Source: Stutzerimonas stutzeri
GTDB taxonomy: Bacteria; Pseudomonadota; Gammaproteobacteria; Pseudomonadales; Pseudomonadaceae
Reading direction: 5' to 3'
Length of the DNA stretch: 64,000 nucleotides
NCBI RefSeq assembly: GCF_000219605.1
Contig: NC_015740.1
Location: 744,001-808,000 of the forward strand
Part shown: piece by piece, positions 39,529 to 47,953 of the stretch
How the letters are laid out: every line of letters begins with the position of its first letter
How positions within the stretch are numbered: the stretch's first letter is position 1
Program-made: the position numbers and the translations under genes
Notes under the pieces: generated by a model
What the model saw: only the letters and a program-made list of their open reading frames with translations
Database searches by the model: none
Told to the model about the DNA's origin: nothing

Positions 39529-40175
39529 TCGAAGCCATCGGCACCATCCGTGCGCTCACACCCAAGGGCGGCGACGTCCGCGTGCTGGTCGAAACCGGCA
39601 AGCTGGATCTGGGCGACGTCAAGCTGGGCGACAGCATCGCCGTCAACGGCGTCTGCCTGACGGCGGTGGAGCTGCCGGGTAACGGCTTCTGGGCCGACGT
39701 CAGCCGCGAAACTCTGGCGCGCACCGCCTTCATCGATCTCAAGGCCGGCAGCCGGGTCAACCTGGAAAAGGCGCTGACCCCCACCAGCCGCCTCGGCGGT
39801 CATCTGGTCAGCGGCCATGTCGATGGTGTCGGCGAGGTCGTGGCGCGGGAAGATAATGCCCGCGCCGTGCAGTTCCGCATCCGCGCGCCGCGCGAGCTGG
39901 CCAAGTACATTGCGCTCAAGGGGTCGATCACCGTCGACGGCACCAGCCTCACGGTCAATGCGGTCAATGGCGCCGAATTCGAGCTGACCATCGTGCCGCA
40001 CACCCTCGGCGAAACCATCATGGCCGACTACCGCCCCGGGCGGCAGGTGAACCTGGAGGTCGACCTGCTGGCGCGCTACCTGGAGCGCCTGATGATGGGC
40101 GACAAGGCCGCCGAACCCAAGGCCTCGGGGCTCACCGAAGGTTTTCTCGCCGAGCACGGCTACCTGAAGAATTGA
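39513..40175 (+). CDS. ribC: Riboflavin synthase alpha chain
   Basis: A 220-residue protein of two lumazine-binding barrels, starting MFTGIIEAIGTI, the universal N-terminus of riboflavin synthase. Repeat motifs NGVCLTAVEL and DGTSLTVNAV, and GGHLVSGHVDG in the first barrel, are intact. It dismutates two lumazines to riboflavin. GGGAGG lies only 4 bases before the ATG, so coupling to the leader ORF may matter. Known as ribE in some schemes. Confidence 0.96.
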   Translation: MFTGIIEAIGTIRALTPKGGDVRVLVETGKLDLGDVKLGDSIAVNGVCLTAVELPGNGFWADVSRETLARTAFIDLKAGSRVNLEKALTPTSRLGGHLVSGHVDGVGEVVAREDNARAVQFRIRAPRELAKYIALKGSITVDGTSLTVNAVNGAEFELTIVPHTLGETIMADYRPGRQVNLEVDLLARYLERLMMGDKAAEPKASGLTEGFLAEHGYLKN

Positions 40176-40186
40176 GGAGACGCCCG

Positions 40187-41266
40187 ATGGCGCTCAATAC
40201 CGCTGAAGAACTGATCGAAGACATCCGCGCCGGCAAGATGGTCATCCTCATGGATGACGAGGATCGCGAGAACGAGGGCGACATCATTGTCGCCTCCGAG
40301 TGCGTGACCGCCGAGCACATCAATTTCATGGCGCGCTTCGCCCGCGGCCTGATCTGCATGCCCATGACCCGCGAACGCTGCGAGCTGCTCAAGCTGCCGC
40401 TGATGGCGCCGCGCAACGGCTCGGGCTTCGGCACCAAGTTCACCGTTTCCATCGAGGCCGCCGAAGGCGTGACCACCGGCATTTCCGCGGCTGACCGCGC
40501 GCGTACCGTGCAGGCCGCGGTGGCGAAGAACGCCAAGGCCGAGGACATCGTCAGCCCCGGCCACATCTTTCCGCTGATGGCGCAACCGGGCGGCGTGCTG
40601 GCGCGTGCCGGCCACACCGAGGCCGCCTGTGACCTGGCGCGCATGGCCGGGTTCGAGGCCAGCGGCGTGATCTGCGAAATCATGAATGACGACGGCACCA
40701 TGGCGCGCCGTCCTGAGCTGGAAGTCTTCGCCGAGCAGCACGGGCTGAAGATCGGCACCATCGCCGACCTGATCCACTACCGCATGATCCACGAGCGCAC
40801 CGTGCAGCGGGTTTCCGAGCAGCCGCTGGAAACCGAGCTGGGCCAGTTCAACCTGGTCACCTACCGCGACGGCGTCGAGGACACCGTGCACATGGCACTG
40901 ACCCGCGGTGAGATTTCCCCGGAAGAGCCGACCCTGGTGCGCGTGCACAACATGGAGCCGCTGCGTGATCTGCTGCTGGTCACCGTGCCGGGGCGCTGGA
41001 GCCTGCGCGCTGCGATGAGCGAGGTGGCCAAGGCCGGCAAGGGCGTGGTGCTGCTGCTCGGCAATCCGCTGACCGGCCCGCAGCTGCTGGCGCAGCTGAC
41101 CCGTCAGCAGCCGCCGACCCCGGCCACCTACAGCACCGTCGGCGCCGGTTCGCAGATCCTGCGTGACCTGGGCGTGCGCAAGATGCGCCTGATGAGCGCG
41201 CCGATGAAGTTCAACGCGATATCCGGCTTTGATCTGGAAGTTGTAGAATACCTGCCCGCTGAGTAA
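40187..41266 (+). CDS. ribB: DHBP synthase with degenerate RibA-like domain (RibBX)
   Basis: A 359-residue protein. The N-terminal 200 residues are 3,4-dihydroxy-2-butanone 4-phosphate synthase (MDDEDRENEGD, PGHIFPLMAQPGGVLARAGHTEA). The C-terminal 150 residues align with GTP cyclohydrolase II but lack its zinc cysteines and catalytic residues; for example the CxxD...RCDCG region of true RibA is replaced by VRVHNMEPLRDLLL. It therefore should not act as RibA, which is encoded at 44793. I chose ATG 40187 (GAGGAGA upstream). Confidence 0.93.
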   Translation: MALNTAEELIEDIRAGKMVILMDDEDRENEGDIIVASECVTAEHINFMARFARGLICMPMTRERCELLKLPLMAPRNGSGFGTKFTVSIEAAEGVTTGISAADRARTVQAAVAKNAKAEDIVSPGHIFPLMAQPGGVLARAGHTEAACDLARMAGFEASGVICEIMNDDGTMARRPELEVFAEQHGLKIGTIADLIHYRMIHERTVQRVSEQPLETELGQFNLVTYRDGVEDTVHMALTRGEISPEEPTLVRVHNMEPLRDLLLVTVPGRWSLRAAMSEVAKAGKGVVLLLGNPLTGPQLLAQLTRQQPPTPATYSTVGAGSQILRDLGVRKMRLMSAPMKFNAISGFDLEVVEYLPAE

Positions 41267-41275
41267 GGGTGCCGC

Positions 41276-41386
41276 GCTACTGCGCTTGGACATACTGCGT
41301 TGAAAACAGGCGAGGCTTGCTCATTTACCTCGGTAAACTCCGCCGCCTCACCTGCTTTCGCCTTGTCTGTCCTGCGCTCGCTACGC
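41276..41386 (-). repeat. Interspersed repeat, copy B, between ribB and ribH
   Basis: Read on the minus strand it carries the same ordered blocks as copy A: GCGTAGCGAGCGC (41386-41374), CAGACAAGGCG, GGTAAATGAGCA (41329-41318), CAACGCAG and GCGCAGTAGC (41285-41276). It occupies most of the 183-bp gap. Copies A and B are inverted relative to each other, 2 kb apart on one transcript, and could pair. Confidence 0.75.
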
Positions 41387-41449
41387 GCTGCTCCGTAGGG
41401 CTGTCCTGTTTTGTCCATAAGCTCTTTAACGCTATACGAGATTTGTACC

Positions 41450-41926
41450 ATGCCCCTGAAGACCATCGAAGGAACCTTCATCGCCCCGCAGGGCAAATAC
41501 GCCCTGGTCGTAGGCCGCTTCAACAGCTTCGTCGTCGAGAGCCTGGTCAGCGGCGCGGTCGACGCGCTGGTTCGCCACGGCGTCAGCGAAAACGACATCA
41601 CCATCATCCGCGCACCGGGTGCCTTCGAGATTCCGCTGGTCGCCCAGAAGGTCGCGCAGCAGGGTGAATACGACGCCATCATCGCCCTCGGCGCGGTCAT
41701 CCGCGGTGGCACGCCGCACTTCGAATATGTCGCCGGTGAGTGCACCAAGGGCCTGGCCCAGGTCTCCATGGAGTTCGGCGTTCCGGTAGCCTTTGGCGTG
41801 CTGACCGTCGATTCCATCGAACAGGCCATCGAGCGCTCCGGCACCAAGGCCGGTAACAAAGGCGCCGAAGCCGCACTCTCCGCACTGGAAATGGTGAGTC
41901 TGCTGTCGCAGCTGGAGGCGAAGTGA
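41450..41926 (+). CDS. ribH: 6,7-dimethyl-8-ribityllumazine synthase
   Basis: A 158-residue lumazine synthase that condenses the RibB and RibD products. Motifs [23 protein letters not shown] and the catalytic [14 protein letters not shown] (His about 88) are present. I chose ATG 41450 (MPLKTIEG); the ribosome binding site is weak. The stop overlaps the nusB GTG by 4 bases. Confidence 0.95.
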
Positions 41927-42408
41927 GCCTGAATCACGACGATAGCCAGGACGCACCGCAGCCCAAGGCCAAGGGCAAGATCGCCACGCGCCGGGTCGCT
42001 CGCAGCCTGGCGATGCAGGCGTTGTATCAGTGGCACATGGCCGGTCAGAGCCTCAACGAGATCGAGGCGCAGTTCCGCGTCGACAACGATTTCAGCGGTG
42101 TTGACGGTGCCTACTTCCACGAACTGCTCAATGGCGTGGCGCGCAAGAAGACCGAGGTCGACCAGGCCATTGCGCCGAATCTCGACCGTCCGCTGGACGA
42201 GCTCGATCCGGTGGAGCTGGCCATCCTGCGCCTGTCGACCTACGAGCTGATGCAGCGCATCGACGTGCCGTACCGCGTGGTCATCAACGAAGGCATCGAG
42301 CTGGCCAAGGTCTACGGCGCCACCGACGGACACAAGTTCGTCAACGGCGTGCTGGACAAGCTGGCCCCATCGTTGCGCAGCGCCGAAGTGCGCAACCACA
42401 AGCGCTGA
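41923..42408 (+). CDS. nusB: Transcription antitermination factor NusB
   Basis: A 161-residue all-helical protein that binds boxA RNA with S10/NusE (rpsJ at 1477). It starts at GTG 41923, overlapping ribH by 4 bases. The [19 protein letters not shown] helix and the C-terminal [20 protein letters not shown] motif are typical. The ribH-nusB-thiL-pgpA order is conserved in gammaproteobacteria. Confidence 0.96.
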
Positions 42409-42420
42409 GGGCCGCTCGCC

Positions 42421-43383
42421 TTGCTGGGTGAGTTCGAGCTGATCCGTCACTACTTCGCCGCCGCCGCTTGTGCCAGGGCCGGCGGCGAAGTCGTTCTCGG
42501 CATCGGCGATGATTGCGCCCTGCTGCAGATCCCCTCCGGTGAACAGCTGGCCGTGTCCACCGACACCCTGGTCGCCGGCGTGCATTTCCCCGATCCCTGC
42601 GATCCGTTCCTGCTCGGCCAGCGCGCCCTGGCCGTCGCCGCCAGCGACCTGGCCGGCATGGGCGCCACACCCATCGGCTTCACCCTTGCCCTGAGCCTGC
42701 CGAGCGGCGATCCGCTCTGGCTCGCCGAGTTCGCCCGCGGACTGGATGCGATGGCGCTCGACTGCAGCCTGCGTCTGATTGGCGGCGATACCACCCGTGG
42801 CCCGCTGAGCCTGACTGTCACCGTGTTCGGCCGCGTGCCGTCCGGGCAGGCACTGGTTCGGTCCGGCGCGCAGGTCGGCGATCTGCTCTGCGTCGGCGGC
42901 GTGCTGGGCGAGGCAGCCGGCGCGTTGCCGCTGGTGTTGCGGCAGGCCGAAGCCGATGCGCATGTCGCTGAACACCTGCTGGCGCGTTACTGGTCACCCC
43001 AACCGCAGCTGGCCCTGGGCGAGGCGCTACGAGGCAAGGCCACGGCGGCGCTGGATATCTCCGACGGCCTGCTGGCTGACTGCGGGCATATTGCCAAGGC
43101 ATCACGCGTCGCGCTGCAGATCGAGCGTGATCGGCTGCCGTTGTCCGAGCCGCTGTGCCGTTTCGCCGGCGACGCCGAAGCGCTGCGTTGCGCGCTGGCT
43201 GGCGGCGACGACTACCTGCTGGCCTTCACCCTGCCGCCTGCCGAGCTGGCGCCGCTGCAGGCTGCCGGCTGGCCGGTGCAGGTCATCGGCCGGGTGATGG
43301 CAGGGGAGGGTGTTCAGCTGATCGATGCAGCGGGCAACGAAGTGCCCGTCTCCGAGCGGGGCTACAACCATTTCAATGCGTAA
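42421..43383 (+). CDS. thiL: Thiamine-monophosphate kinase
   Basis: A 320-residue PurM-like ATP-binding enzyme making thiamine pyrophosphate. GEFELIRHYFA start, GIGDDCALLQ, LAVSTDTLVAGVHFP and GGDTTRGP motifs are present. The start is TTG 42421, twelve bases after nusB, with no ATG or GTG closer to the conserved N-terminus; GAGGG at 42408-42412 is a plausible ribosome binding site. Confidence 0.94.
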   Translation: MLGEFELIRHYFAAAACARAGGEVVLGIGDDCALLQIPSGEQLAVSTDTLVAGVHFPDPCDPFLLGQRALAVAASDLAGMGATPIGFTLALSLPSGDPLWLAEFARGLDAMALDCSLRLIGGDTTRGPLSLTVTVFGRVPSGQALVRSGAQVGDLLCVGGVLGEAAGALPLVLRQAEADAHVAEHLLARYWSPQPQLALGEALRGKATAALDISDGLLADCGHIAKASRVALQIERDRLPLSEPLCRFAGDAEALRCALAGGDDYLLAFTLPPAELAPLQAAGWPVQVIGRVMAGEGVQLIDAAGNEVPVSERGYNHFNA

Positions 43384-43434
43384 GCGCCGCTGCGAGAGCA
43401 GCCGCTTGCCTCCGACCCGATAAGGAATGCTGTT

Positions 43435-43932
43435 TTGACTGATACCTCACCGGTCGCGGCGAAGCCGCAAACCCTGGTCTGGTCCAACCCCTGGCACAAC
43501 CTGGCGTTCGGCTTTGGCTCCGGGTTGATGCCCAAGGCGCCGGGCACCTGGGGTTCGCTGGTAGCGCTGCCGTTTGTGCCGCTGTGGCAGTTGCTGCCAG
43601 GCTGGGGCTATCTGCTGATGCTCGGCCTGAGCATGCTGTTCGGCGTCTGGCTGTGCGGCAAGGTGGCGCGCGAGCTCGGCGTGCACGACCACGAAGGCAT
43701 CGTCTGGGACGAATTCGTGGGTATCTGGATCACCTTCTGGCTGGTGCCGGAGGGCTGGTACTGGCTGCTGCTCGGCTTCGTGGTGTTTCGCGTGATGGAT
43801 ATCGCCAAGCCGTGGCCGATCAGCTGGGTGGATCGGCATATCCATGGCGGGGTGGGCATCATGCTCGACGATATCCTTGCCGGGGTCGCCGCCTGGGCGG
43901 TCATGCAGGGGCTGGTGGCGCTGTTGGTTTGA
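43435..43932 (+). CDS. pgpA: Phosphatidylglycerophosphatase A
   Basis: A 165-residue inner-membrane phosphatase of phospholipid synthesis. FGSGLMPKAPGTWGSL, DHEGIVWDEFVG and RVMDIAKPWPI motifs identify PgpA; four hydrophobic stretches are visible. It starts at TTG 43435 with AAGGA nine bases upstream. Follows thiL in the conserved order. Confidence 0.93.
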   Translation: MTDTSPVAAKPQTLVWSNPWHNLAFGFGSGLMPKAPGTWGSLVALPFVPLWQLLPGWGYLLMLGLSMLFGVWLCGKVARELGVHDHEGIVWDEFVGIWITFWLVPEGWYWLLLGFVVFRVMDIAKPWPISWVDRHIHGGVGIMLDDILAGVAAWAVMQGLVALLV

Positions 43933-44021
43933 TTGTGCGTCCGGTCGCTGCAGGTCGCTGACGGTTGGTGGATGATCGGCGGCTCCGGTCCGGGCGGCCA
44001 GATTTCGAGGAAGGAATAGCC

Positions 44022-44669
44022 ATGCGTAGCATCCCCGTTCTGTTCGCCGGCCTGTTGCTGCTGCCCGCGCTGACACAGGCCGCCTCAATGGTGCAGGTGG
44101 TCGGGCTGTTTCCCGGCGCGGCGGTGGTCAACGTCGACGGCCAGCGCAAGCTGGTCAAGGTCGGGCAGACCGGGCCGGGCGGCGTTCAGGTGGTCAGTGC
44201 CGATGCCAGCGGCGCGGTGCTGAGGGTCGACGGCGTCGAACGTCACTACAACCTGAGCCGCGAATACAGCGGCGCCTACGCGGCGCCGAGCAAGACCCAG
44301 CTGAGCGTGGCCAAGGGTACCGGCGGCCATTACTGGATCGCCGGTGCGATCAATGGCCAGCCGATCCAGTTTCTCGTCGACACCGGCGCCACCTCGGTGG
44401 CGATCAACGAGCACCAGGCCCGCCGGCTGGGCATCGACTACCGCGTCAACGGTCGGGCGATGGTAGTGAGCACTGCCAGCGGCACGGCCAAGGCCTGGCG
44501 CGTGCACTTGAACAGCGTCAAGGTCGGGGCGATCGAAGTGCTCGGCGTCGAGGCTGTCGTCGTCGAGGGCGGTTCGCCCACCGACGCGCTGCTCGGCATG
44601 AGCTTTCTCGGGCGCGTCAGCTGGCGCGAGGAGCAGGGCGTGCTGGTGCTGGAGTCGAAGACGTCCTGA
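44022..44669 (+). CDS. Retropepsin-like aspartic protease (TIGR02281 type)
   Basis: A 215-residue exported protein: signal peptide (1-20), an SH3-like N-terminal part and a clan AA aspartic protease domain with the active-site motif LVDTGATS (Asp120) and LLGMSFLGRV near the end. Retropepsins act as dimers with one DTG per chain. AAGGAA precedes ATG 44022. The substrate is unknown. Located between pgpA and ribA, as in related pseudomonads. Confidence 0.82.
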   Translation: MRSIPVLFAGLLLLPALTQAASMVQVVGLFPGAAVVNVDGQRKLVKVGQTGPGGVQVVSADASGAVLRVDGVERHYNLSREYSGAYAAPSKTQLSVAKGTGGHYWIAGAINGQPIQFLVDTGATSVAINEHQARRLGIDYRVNGRAMVVSTASGTAKAWRVHLNSVKVGAIEVLGVEAVVVEGGSPTDALLGMSFLGRVSWREEQGVLVLESKTS

Positions 44670-44732
44670 GCGCCGACCGGGTTGCCGGTCTGGACGGCAG
44701 TATCGGCGCGCTCGTCGGCGAAACTCTCGCGC

Positions 44733-44760
44733 CTGATTCGCCCGCAGTTAGTGTTACAAT
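44733..44760 (+). promoter_or_regulatory. Promoter candidate for ribA
   Basis: CTGATT (44733-44738), a 16-base spacer and TACAAT (44755-44760; 5/6). The start would be about 25 bases before the ribA GTG. The -35 is weak. Confidence 0.4.
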
Positions 44761-44792
44761 GTCCGCTTTTCTGCCGCCTGGGATTTCCGCCC

Positions 44793-45410
44793 GTGTCTGT
44801 CGTGTTCGTCGCCGCTTCCCAACTGCCGACGCCGTTCGGCGTGTTCACCATGCATGGTTTTCTCGACCAGGACACTGGCAAGGAACATGTCGCGCTGACC
44901 CTCGGCGATGTGGCCGATGGCAAGCCGGTGCTGGGGCGTCTGCATTCCGAATGCCTGACCGGCGATGCGCTGTTCAGCCTGCGCTGTGACTGCGGCTTTC
45001 AGCTGGAAGCGGCGCTGCGCGCGATAGCCGACGAAGGACGCGGCGTACTGCTTTATCTGCGCCAGGAAGGCCGTGGTATCGGCCTGCTGAACAAGATCCG
45101 CGCCTACGAGCTGCAGGATGCCGGCGCCGATACCGTCGAGGCCAACGAGCGCCTGGGCTTCGCCCCGGACATGCGCGACTACGGTATCTGCCTGCCGATG
45201 CTCGAGCATCTGGGCATCGGCGAAATCAAGCTGATGACCAACAACCCGCGCAAGGTCAAGGCGCTGCAGGGCTTCGGCATCCGCGTGGCCGAGCGCAAAC
45301 CGCTGCAGATCGCGCACAACCCGCACAACCGCAAGTATCTCGCGACCAAGGCCGGCAAGCTCGGTCATATGCTCGGCGAGATCCACCAGGGCGAAGCCGA
45401 GCAGTCGTGA
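44793..45410 (+). CDS. ribA: GTP cyclohydrolase II
   Basis: A 205-residue enzyme for the first step of riboflavin synthesis from GTP. The zinc ligands are complete ([18 protein letters not shown], Cys about 50, 61 and 63), followed by [11 protein letters not shown] and the catalytic region. It starts at GTG 44793 ([16 protein letters not shown]), matching the P. aeruginosa RibA N-terminus. It supplies the activity missing from the RibA-like half of ribB. Confidence 0.96.
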   Translation: MSVVFVAASQLPTPFGVFTMHGFLDQDTGKEHVALTLGDVADGKPVLGRLHSECLTGDALFSLRCDCGFQLEAALRAIADEGRGVLLYLRQEGRGIGLLNKIRAYELQDAGADTVEANERLGFAPDMRDYGICLPMLEHLGIGEIKLMTNNPRKVKALQGFGIRVAERKPLQIAHNPHNRKYLATKAGKLGHMLGEIHQGEAEQS

Positions 45411-45814
45411 GCCGCGTCGCCGCCCGCCGCCAGCTTGCGCGTGACGGCTGGCTGCATACGCTGCTGATGGTGCTGCCTGTGTTGGTGCTCGGGCGCGCAT
45501 CGGTGGTGTTTGCCGATTGGGGGCTACCGCTCTTCGCTGCTGGCATGGTTTCGCTGTTCTTCAGCCTGCGGGCCTTCACCGCCTTCAAACACGCACTGAT
45601 CGCCACCGAGCAGGCGCTGGACAGTCCTGCCGAGGCGGAAGCCTGGGCGCGTTTGCGCCGCGTTCGCCGATGCGGCCTGTTGATCGCGTCGCTGCCGGCC
45701 TGGTTCGCGGCCGCCGGGGCTCTGCTGGGCATGGAGCCGGTCGCCCGCCTGTTGCTGGTATTCGGCAGCCTGGTGCTGCTGGTGCTCTACCGTATTCCGC
45801 GGCAGCTGCACTGA
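45407..45814 (+). CDS. Small integral membrane protein of unknown function
   Basis: A 135-residue protein with four predicted membrane helices (about 19-37, 40-60, 90-108, 111-128) and an arginine-rich loop in the middle. It starts at GTG 45407, overlapping ribA by 4 bases, and shares TGATG with the next gene, so it is co-translated with the B12-binding protein gene. I do not recognise the family. Confidence 0.65.
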   Translation: MSRVAARRQLARDGWLHTLLMVLPVLVLGRASVVFADWGLPLFAAGMVSLFFSLRAFTAFKHALIATEQALDSPAEAEAWARLRRVRRCGLLIASLPAWFAAAGALLGMEPVARLLLVFGSLVLLVLYRIPRQLH

Positions 45815-46620
45815 TGCGTCTCCTGCTGCTGGCCGCCCTGGCACTGCTGGCCACGTTGCCTGCGGTTGCCGCGCAGCGGGTCGTAAGCCTGGCGCCCTCG
45901 CTCAGCGAAATCATGCTGGAACTCGATGCCGTAGACCGCCTGGCCGGTGTGCTGGACGGCGGCGAACGTCCCGCTGCCCTGGCTCAGGTACCGTCGGTGG
46001 GGCGTTATGGACAGGTGGAGATGGAGACCTTGCTCAGCCTGCGCCCCGATCTGGTCCTGCTCTGGCCGGACAGCGTGCCGCGCAGCCAGCGCGAGCAGCT
46101 GCAGCAGTTCGGTATTCCCGTGCTGGTGGTGGCGCAGACTCGCCTCGACGGGCTGGCCGAGCAATTCAGGGTGATCGGCCAGGCGGTCGGACGCACGGAG
46201 CAGGGCGAGCGCCTGGCCGAGGCGTTTCGCGCCGGGCTCGCCGAGCTGCGCACAGCCTACGCCCGTGAACGGCCGTTGCGGGTGTTCTACCAGATCTGGA
46301 ACCGCCCGCTGTATACCCTCGGCGGGCAACAGATCATCAGCGAAGCCATCGAGGTGTGTGGTGGGCAGAACATTTTCGCCGACCTGACCCTGGCCGCCCC
46401 GCAGGTCAGCATCGAAGCCGTGCTTGCCCGCGATCCCGAAGTCATTCTGGCCGGCAGCGGGGCGCAGCTGGACGAGTGGCAGGCCTGGCCGCAGCTCAGC
46501 GCCGTGCGCGATGGGAGGTTACTGGAAGTGCCGGACAAGGGCCTGGAGCGACCGAGCTTCCAGATGCTGGGAGCGATCCGGAAGCTCTGCAGGATTATGG
46601 CGCAGGCGGCGTCTGGATAG
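45814..46620 (+). CDS. btuF: BtuF-like cobalamin/metal-complex binding protein
   Basis: A 268-residue periplasmic protein with signal peptide (1-20) and the class III binding-protein fold: VVSLAPSLSEIMLELDAVDRLAGV, then SLRPDLVLLWPDS, a long backbone helix and a second lobe (VFYQIWNRPLYTLGGQQIISEAIEVCGGQNIF). It resembles E. coli BtuF. No transporter is encoded on this strand; the btuCD-like genes lie convergently on the other strand, with their own binding protein. Confidence 0.8.
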   Translation: MRLLLLAALALLATLPAVAAQRVVSLAPSLSEIMLELDAVDRLAGVLDGGERPAALAQVPSVGRYGQVEMETLLSLRPDLVLLWPDSVPRSQREQLQQFGIPVLVVAQTRLDGLAEQFRVIGQAVGRTEQGERLAEAFRAGLAELRTAYARERPLRVFYQIWNRPLYTLGGQQIISEAIEVCGGQNIFADLTLAAPQVSIEAVLARDPEVILAGSGAQLDEWQAWPQLSAVRDGRLLEVPDKGLERPSFQMLGAIRKLCRIMAQAASG

Positions 46621-46691
46621 CGCTGGGCTCGCTTCTGCTGTCTCTGATGACTTCCGTCCTTTTTTCTTCCTCTGTCAGGTGCCGAGAGCCG

Positions 46692-47222
46692 TCAGCGCTT
46701 GCCGTAGCTCTTGCTGACGAACTGTACTTCACTGATGCCGCGCCTCTGGTTGATCACGAGGGTCATCACGAAGAAGACATTGACCATCATGTTGCACAAC
46801 CTCGGCAGGATCGGCGGCACGTCGATGCCTTCCTGATCGACCCGGACCATCGCACGAATGGCTTTTTTCGCGCATGAGCGTGCGTGGTGAAGTTGCGGTA
46901 CCGGTGCACTGCCGCGTGGCAGTACGAAGCCCTGCAGGCGGGTGCTCACTTCCATCTGATAATGGCTCAACCGGCCTTGCAGCCAGACCACGTCGGCCTC
47001 CTCCACGGCCAGCCGTCCGCGAATCGAGCCATTGACATGGAAGGCCAGCGGCTGCAGTTGTTCGAGATCGGCGCGCAGGTCGTCGAACGGCATGAGGTCG
47101 ATGATTTCGCCTATATGCCCGCACAACTCATCGGTGATCACCTCGAAATCGCACAGTACCGAGGTTTCATGAATGAAGGGATAGCAGACCTCGTCCCAGT
47201 TCCTGCTCGGTTTCAATGCCAT
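46692..47222 (-). CDS. PduO-type cobalamin adenosyltransferase-like protein (divergent)
   Basis: A 176-residue helical protein. LPRGSAPVPQLHHARSCAKK resembles the PduO segment LPGGS...LHVARTVCRRAER, and PPILPRLCNMMVNVFFVMT the LNRLSDLLFVLAR helix; DELCGHIGE matches DELNSAIG. Two features of active PduO are missing: the N-terminal TxTGDxG phosphate-binding segment, and the Glu of RRAER, replaced by KKAIR. I chose ATG 47222 (MALKPSRNWDEVC) with GAGG upstream. It ends the btu operon, two bases after btuD. A cobalamin role is likely; catalysis is uncertain. Confidence 0.65.
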   Translation of the reverse strand: MALKPSRNWDEVCYPFIHETSVLCDFEVITDELCGHIGEIIDLMPFDDLRADLEQLQPLAFHVNGSIRGRLAVEEADVVWLQGRLSHYQMEVSTRLQGFVLPRGSAPVPQLHHARSCAKKAIRAMVRVDQEGIDVPPILPRLCNMMVNVFFVMTLVINQRRGISEVQFVSKSYGKR

Positions 47223-47224
47223 GT

Positions 47225-47953
47225 TCACCTCGCCTGAATGATGGGGGGCTGCTGTGTGAAGTCCACATACACCTCGACCTGAAATACCTCGGCCAGATCC
47301 TCAGCCGTCAGCACCTCTTCTGGCGTGCCGGTGCGGTATATGCGGCCCTGGTGCATCAGGCAAAGGCGATCGCAATAACGCGCCGCCAATCCCAAATCAT
47401 GGATCGAGACCAGCACGCCGCAACCTTCGCCCGCATATTGCCTGAGCAATTGCAGAATATGCCGCTGGTAATACAGGTCGAGGCTGGCGACCGGTTCGTC
47501 GGCGATCAGCACGCGAGGCTCGCCGGCCAGCACGCGGGCCAGCCAGACGCGCGTCTGCTCGCCGCCGGAGAGCTGGTCGATACGCCGCCCGCGCCATTGC
47601 CAGACGCCGGCCTGGTGCATGGCATGGTGGATCTTGCCGACATCCTCATCGCCCCAGGGCAGGCGGCCAAGGGTGACGATGTTCTCCACGGTCAAAGCCC
47701 AGGCGCTTTGGCTGGACTGCGGCAACAGCGCGACCTGGCGCGCACGTTCGTCGCCGCGCAGGTCTTGGCTGGACTGGCCGCCGATTTCTACCTGGCCGCG
47801 GTACGTTTGCACGCCGGCCAGGCAGTTGAGCAAAGTGGACTTGCCCGAGCCGTTGGGGCCGATGATGCCCAGCACCTCACCGGCAGCGAGAGCCAGATCG
47901 GCTTCATGCAGGCGCTCGGCCACGCTCAACTGGTGCGCTCGAATCAGCTCCAT
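47225..47953 (-). CDS. btuD: Cobalamin ABC transporter ATP-binding protein
   Basis: A 242-residue ATPase with Walker A GPNGSGKST at 32-40, Q-loop LPQSSQSAW, signature LSGGEQTRVW, Walker B VLIADEPVASLD and H-loop SIHD. I chose ATG 47953 (MELIRAHQLSVAERL), which overlaps btuC by 10 bases. Partner of the adjacent permease in import of B12 or a related chelate. Confidence 0.88.
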   Translation of the reverse strand: MELIRAHQLSVAERLHEADLALAAGEVLGIIGPNGSGKSTLLNCLAGVQTYRGQVEIGGQSSQDLRGDERARQVALLPQSSQSAWALTVENIVTLGRLPWGDEDVGKIHHAMHQAGVWQWRGRRIDQLSGGEQTRVWLARVLAGEPRVLIADEPVASLDLYYQRHILQLLRQYAGEGCGVLVSIHDLGLAARYCDRLCLMHQGRIYRTGTPEEVLTAEDLAEVFQVEVYVDFTQQPPIIQAR

